Shown: piece by piece, positions 58,677 through 64,000 of the stretch | Layout: every line of letters starts with the position of its first letter | How positions within the stretch are numbered: the stretch's first letter is position 1 | NCBI RefSeq assembly: GCF_964340395.1 | Contig: NC_135553.1 | Span: 6,664,501 to 6,728,500 of the forward strand | Reading direction: 5' to 3' | From: Glandiceps talaboti | Lineage: Eukaryota > Hemichordata > Enteropneusta > Spengelidae | DNA: 64,000 bases | Program-made: the position numbers and the translations under genes | The notes under the pieces: generated by a model | What the model was told of the DNA's origin: nothing | Databases searched by the model: none | The model's input: the letters and a program-made list of their open reading frames with translations, nothing else

Positions 58677-59795
58677 TCTCAACTGTTAGGTGTATCTAAC
58701 TCAGGATTACCGTATGTCTGTCACTATACATACCTATATATCTAGATTCTCAACTGTTAGGTGTATCTATTTTAACTGGATTATGTCTGTTACTATACAT
58801 ACCTGTATATCTAGATTCTCAACTGTTAGATGTATCTAACTGGATTATGTCAGTTACTATACATACCTGTATCTAGATTCTCAACTGTTAGATGTATCTA
58901 ATTGGATTATGTCTGTTACTATACATACCTGTATATCGTGATTCTCAACTGTTAGGTGTATCTATTCTAACTGGATTACCATATGTATGTCACTATACGT
59001 ACCTATATATCTAGATTCTCAACTGTTAGGTGTATCTAACTGGATTGTGTATGTTACAATACATACCTGTATATCTAGACTCTCAACTGTTAGATGTATC
59101 TAATTGGATTATGTCTGTTACTATACATACCTGTATATCGTGATTCTCAACTGTTAGGTGTATCTATTCTAACTGGATTACCATATGTATGTCACTATAC
59201 GTACCTATATATCTAGATTCTCAACTGTTAGGTGTATCTAACTGGATTGTGTATGTTACAATACATACCTGTATATCTAGACTCTCAACTGTTAGATGTA
59301 TCTAACTGGATTATGTCTGTTACTTTACATACCTGTATATATAGATTCTCAACTGTTAGGTGTATCTAACTGGATTGTGTCTGTTACTTTTAATACATAC
59401 CTGTATCTTGATTCTCAACTGTTAGGTGTATCTAACTGGATTGTGTATGTTACAATACATACCTGTATATCTAGATTCTCAACTGTTAGATGTTTCTAAC
59501 TGGATTATGTCTGTTACTATACACACCTGTATATCTAGATTCTCAACTGTTAGGTGTATCTAACTGGATTGTGTCTGTCACTATACGTACCTATATATCT
59601 AGATTCTCAACTGTTAGATGTATCTATTAAACTGGATTATGTCTGTTTCTATACATACCTGTATTTCTAGATTCTCAACTGTTAGATGTATCTAACTGGA
59701 TTATGTCTGTCACTATGCATACCTGTATCTAGATTCTCAACTGTTAGGTGTATCTAACTGAATTATGTCTGTAACTATATATACCTATATCCATA
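58677..59795 (+). repeat. Tandem repeat, about 64-bp unit, with a recent 202-bp duplication
   Basis: gattctcaactgttaggtgt + atctaactggattatgtctg + ttactatacatacctgtata + tcta repeats about 17 times. A three-unit block beginning near 58911 is copied almost without change 202 bp further on (59113). Confidence 0.93.
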
Positions 59796-60139
59796 CTGTA
59801 ATTTCTATGTATTCAATCTGATCTGGCAATGTTTACAATAACATGCCCTACCCAACATTTCTATCTCTGTGGTATGTTGTCTATTTTCCAGTTCGCAAGA
59901 GTTCAACTTCCACTGACTTACACTCATTATATGTAGGGCTTTCCTGTGTACAAGACTAAACAACTGTTCTGCAAAACCCTTCTATAGTCATGATGCAACA
60001 AACATGTGCTAGTACTGTTGTGTGTTGAAAATACGAAAACCAAACTTTTTTCACTAATGAGGAAATGAGGAGGCCGTTTCCTAGCAACAGGTTGTTGTCA
60101 TATCACTGTACAATTTTCCTGTCTCTGTTTCTATGATCA

Positions 60140-60660
60140 TTTTATGTTTGTGCTGGTCAGGTTTCAACTGGGAGCTGTTAGTATATTCATTTTGTAATTC
60201 TGTTGTCCATTCTTTGTCGCATGGCTATTTCTATTTTCGTTAGTCTGGATGGCTCAGGTTACACCAGGAGTCATTAGTAAATTCATGTTGTGATTCTGTT
60301 GTCCTTCTATTCTTTGTCGCATGGCTATTTCTATTTTTGCTAGTCCGGATGGCTAAGGTTACACCAGGAGTCATTAGTAAATTCATGTTGTGATTCTGTT
60401 GTCCATTCTTTGTGACATGGCTATTTCTATTTTTGCTAGTCAGGATGGCTAAGGTTACACCAGGAGTCATTAGTAAATTCATGTTGTGATTCTGTTGTCC
60501 TTCTATTCTTTGTCGCATGGCTATTTCTATTTTCGCTAGTCTGAATGGCTAAGGTTATACCGAAAGTCATTAGTAAATTCATGTTGTAAGTGTGTTGTCC
60601 TGTCAATGTATAATTTTCCCATGTCTGTGTGTATGGCTGTTTTATATTTTGCTGGTCAAG
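60140..60660 (+). repeat. About 100-bp tandem repeat, 4-5 copies
   Basis: ttctttgtcgcatggctatt + tctattttcgctagtctgga + tggctaaggttacaccagga + gtcattagtaaattcatgtt recurs with tagt-ggatggct at 60241, 60341, 60437 and 60537. Confidence 0.92.
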
Positions 60661-61120
60661 TTTTAACTAGGAGCTGTTTTCATTTTGTAATTTGTCTAAT
60701 TCTCAAACAAGGGACATGATTATAGATTATGTCATTTGTACAAAGCATGATACAATCTCTGCTTGACTCATTTTCATAAAAAATCACACGACAAAACTTT
60801 GTTGACAGTAAAGCCAGCTAGTTCCAAAAGTGTAAGGGAAATCATCGAAGTACAGGCTATTTTGAAGGAAAGGATAAATTTCCCCATTTCCCTTTGTGTT
60901 GAATACACAATCATGTGGCCAGATTTAGTGAAGATGTGTTATTTATTTTTGTTTTCCCTAGGTTCCCCCCTCTTCCACAATATGTTCTCAAAGTTTGTTT
61001 GAAATTTTCGTATGCAAAGTATGAGCATACGTGAATGCTGAAGTGTGTTCTTTTAGATATACATATATAAATGGAAGGAAATGTGACGTATACAGTTTCA
61101 AATAGACAACTTTCTCGATG
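60661..61120. other. Non-coding stretch
   Basis: A 79-residue open frame at 60763-61002 shows no motif and no splice support. Confidence 0.5.
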
Positions 61121-61285
61121 TATGGAACTCTAGAACATTATTTTCAAAATGGAATTATGAAGTATACATCAGAAAGACAACTTTCTTGAATTTTGGAGTA
61201 TTCTATTCTAAATATATGGAACTCTAGAACATTATTTTCAAAATGGAATTGTGAAGTATACAATTTCAAATACATTACTTTCTTG
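61121..61285 (+). repeat. About 97-bp direct duplication
   Basis: tatggaactctagaacatta + ttttcaaaatggaatt occurs at about 61121 and 61218, each followed by gaagtatac. Confidence 0.85.
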
Positions 61286-63120
61286 TTCTATGCTAGATAT
61301 CCTGCTTCATAGATTCAAGAAATGTTATTTTCACAATAAAAGAAAATCAAGTGAAAAGAAAAAGTGTACGACTATTTATGATGGTACCTTTGATATCAAA
61401 ATTTTGTCAGTTTTGTGAACTGTATCAGTATTTACCAACCACAACTGTCATATACAAGTACATAAGTTAATGTGGTAAACCACACAGTTATGTTTGGTTA
61501 GGCCTGACAGGCCTGTGAACACATTGATATTTACACATGTGTGGCACATTTATAGACCAGTTAGAAATATTGTCATAATGGCAGTAATTGATAAAAATTC
61601 ATTTCAGATTGAATTGATTGACTTTGTATATTACTAACTGTGTTTTTTACTGTCAACTGTGAGGTGATTAGTAAATGTATTTGCACTATTGTGGATCTGA
61701 CAGCCAATTTATGGGTCTTTTGTTGGCGATGAGTTCTTCAGTTGTGTTCACAACAAGTTTTGACATGCTACACTGAGATCCCCCAGCATGGCATGTAGAC
61801 AGTTATGCTGAGTGGTTTTACACTATACTCTATTCATCCTTGTAGGATTTATCTGGAGTATTGAAATATATGGAGAGTTTTGAAAACCATTGTGGTTTTG
61901 ATTTTATACAGTATTTAAGGTGTCAACCAACAGGCTGACATGACTGACTGTAGCTGGCAGGTCTAGTTATATGGTATTGTCATGTCATACTGCCCCCATA
62001 CATAGGCAGATAACAGATCAATATGTCACGTGATATGCAATGCGCAATTGGTGGGCAGTGTAAACCAGTCTATTGTTGAGTTTCAGTCGTTATGTTACCA
62101 GCCTAGCTGATGTATGCATGGGGACAAGTTTACCGTACCACCACCACCATCAAAGACTGACCATAGTTAACTAGGAATCTGCTTTGAAATACACACAACA
62201 GCTTAACGGCTGTGTGTCAAACTCACATATCTGAACTTTGGTACTCCTTGTGTGCATCTGTGTGTGTGTGTGCACAAGAGTTTACCAACAATTGCAGCTC
62301 AGGGGACTTGCAATTTGTACATATTCACTTTTCTGTTATGTACAGTGCCAGCTTGAACTTGCCATTCCAGTCTTTTTTAGAAGTGTTGTAGCTTTACTGC
62401 AGGGAACCGGTTTATCAGTATTCTACCAATTTACAAGGTAATGTATGTAAGCTGACCTTTTTTTTTATCTGCAAAGCCTCTTGACCCAAACTCCAACTGG
62501 TTTTAACTTGAAAGACTTCTACTTAATCATGCAGAATAGTTTATTCACTGCGGTTTTAACGAACAATTGTGACCTTTCTAAAGATTGATTACACCACATA
62601 ATTCCTGTCTCCTCTTCTTTTGTGAAACAACTATTTTATGTTGCACATATTTTTTAAGTATTGATCAGCCAAGCTTTCTCAGCCATTATTACGTTGCTAG
62701 TGGTGTTTACCAAGCTTAGGCCAGCAAAGTACATTTTTCTGTCTGTAAAGTTGCTCCTTAGTTTTTGCCATCATCTCACACCAACTTCACTTAAAATAAA
62801 TACTGCAAAATTGTGCCAAGTGGAGTATATATTTGAGCTGCTATGTTTTGATTTGACAGTGTTGAATTATGTGAAATCAAACTATTTAGGTTTGTAGTGG
62901 TGACAAATCCAACATGTCTGCCACTGTAGTCTAGCATATAAATACTACATACATCATGTCTGTAATGAAGGCGGGAGACTCACTATCTAGGAACGCCTCT
63001 ACAAATCATGCCTACCTTGTCATTTTTCTGCACAAAAAAGACGCTACTTCTGTTCAATATTAAGCCATACATAATGAGAAGTAATAAACACGAAGACATT
63101 TTATTTGTGGAGCTGTAATG
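61286..63120. other. Non-coding stretch with one weak exon candidate
   Basis: 62352-62441 is open as CQLELAIPVFFRSVVALLQG + TGLSVFYQFTR between a tgtacag acceptor and a gtaatg donor. No homology was recognised. The rest is unique. Confidence 0.35.
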
Positions 63121-63133
63121 TCAGCTGATTACT

Positions 63134-63180
63134 ATGCAAATTCATCTTGGTAATATGGCTGCCATATTGACGATTGGTTA
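63134..63180. promoter_or_regulatory. Octamer, YY1-like palindrome and inverted CCAAT cluster
   Basis: ATGCAAAT (63134-63141), AATATGGCTGCCATATT (about 63152-63168) and ATTGG (63174-63178) occur within 45 bp. This could be a promoter or enhancer; no gene start was confirmed beside it. Confidence 0.35.
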
Positions 63181-64000
63181 TTGAATGCTATGACCTGACT
63201 AGCTAACAAACCGAAAGTAGTTAGACAGATATAGATAAGGTGCACGGCCATGTTGGAAGGATAAACAATTTGACTCCCATGTTTTATTTGTGCGCAGCAT
63301 AGCTATGCTTGTATTTCAAGTAATGTATAGAAATTGATATATGTCGAACTTATAAATATTTCAAAGATAATTATTTACCTTTTGTGTTGTTTTGAAATGC
63401 CATAATCTTAGTTTTATTGCCATGTATAGCAAGTACGTGTATGAAGAAGAAATATATGGATCAAATCTCAAGCATGTTTGTGTGATGATTACATTTCAGT
63501 GTGCAGCACAAATTGGCTGTATTGATTGTCATGTTACATTTACTGAAGAATGCAGCATGCAGATGAAAATTTTTAGTCTAGTTCCTAGACAGTATCGTTA
63601 TGAATTATACCACAGTTGGCATCCAGACTAGAACTTGGTATCAAGAATTAATGAATTTGGGTGTTCTTAACAAACCTTTGTGAGCTGTAAACTATATAGT
63701 TTTATTTTCAGTTAACTGTCACACACATTGTTGTATCTTAATTTGTATGTAAATGACATGAATAATTAGGGCTTTCAGACAAAGTTAATTGGTTTTAGTA
63801 GTTTGTTTGGTAGATACAGTGTCAGAATTGTGTGACCTGAAGGCTGCTTTTCTGTAATCATGTCGGCTGGAGTGAGGAATACTGTGCGTGAAAATACCAA
63901 ACTGCTGCCATTTTTCTTTCAATTTTCACGTCACTGTATGATCTACCTTTCTTCTAATCGTTTTTCTGACCTGATAATGCTAATGCTCAAGTCGGGATGT
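63181..64000. other. Right edge of window, no confirmed gene
   Basis: 63392-63631 (+) is open for 79 codons and Cys/Tyr-rich at its end. No domain or splice evidence supports it. Confidence 0.4.

Noticed and set aside
63392-63631. 79-residue Cys/Tyr-rich frame
   Set aside because: No domain, no splice context and no neighbouring exon; probably chance.
1-64000. Retroviral, DNA-virus or bacterial-type defence genes
   Set aside because: No reverse transcriptase, integrase, capsid, nuclease or toxin-antitoxin signature was found in any frame; the mobile DNA seen is non-autonomous.

Overview
The window is animal nuclear DNA. Its genes are split by GT-AG introns. Large AT-rich introns and spacers are filled with microsatellites, minisatellites, foldback elements and short interspersed elements. 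The four proteins recognised are all conserved in animals. The density of simple repeats, the frequent tacatgta-type words and the tRNA-headed SINEs suggest a marine invertebrate (a lophotrochozoan or an invertebrate deuterostome). I cannot name the species from sequence alone.

Layout. (1) 500-5272, + strand: the 3' two thirds of an R7-family RGS gene closest to RGS9/RGS11. Eight exons fit end to end in phase, and the gene runs off the left edge. (2) 5273-14532: a convergent spacer of about 9 kb. It holds a 40-bp minisatellite (probably in the RGS 3' UTR), a MITE, a foldback, a large 21-bp satellite with higher-order units and an orientation switch, and a 45-bp minisatellite. (3) 14533-19560, - strand: a complete eight-exon gene for an eEF2-lysine methyltransferase (EEF2KMT/FAM86 family, 427 residues) with a lineage-specific insert of about 100 residues. 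(4) 19561-21316: a divergent promoter region with ETS-, YY1- and CTCF-like sites and a SINE 71 bp from the methyltransferase start. (5) 21317-25566, + strand: RNPS1, an RRM/SR-rich exon-junction-complex and splicing factor; its first coding exon is uncertain. (6) 29888-48276 and probably onward, + strand: the start of a J-domain (DnaJ/HSP40) gene. Its first two exons are separated by an intron of about 18.3 kb and join in phase to make a J-domain core with HPD. The rest of the window (48.3-64 kb) looks like its next intron or an intergenic region, built of several tandem arrays.

No rRNA, functional tRNA, CRISPR array, provirus or bacterial-type operon was seen. The genes are ordinary housekeeping and signalling genes. 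The unusual material is how repeats sit against splice sites: duplicated 3' splice sites in the RGS gene and RNPS1, a pentanucleotide array carrying a potential 5' splice site in every unit next to an EEF2KMT donor, an inverted repeat in the RNPS1 3' region, and satellites inside probable 3' UTRs.

All exon boundaries were found by hand, from splice-site consensus, phase continuity and remembered family sequences. No alignment or transcript data were available.
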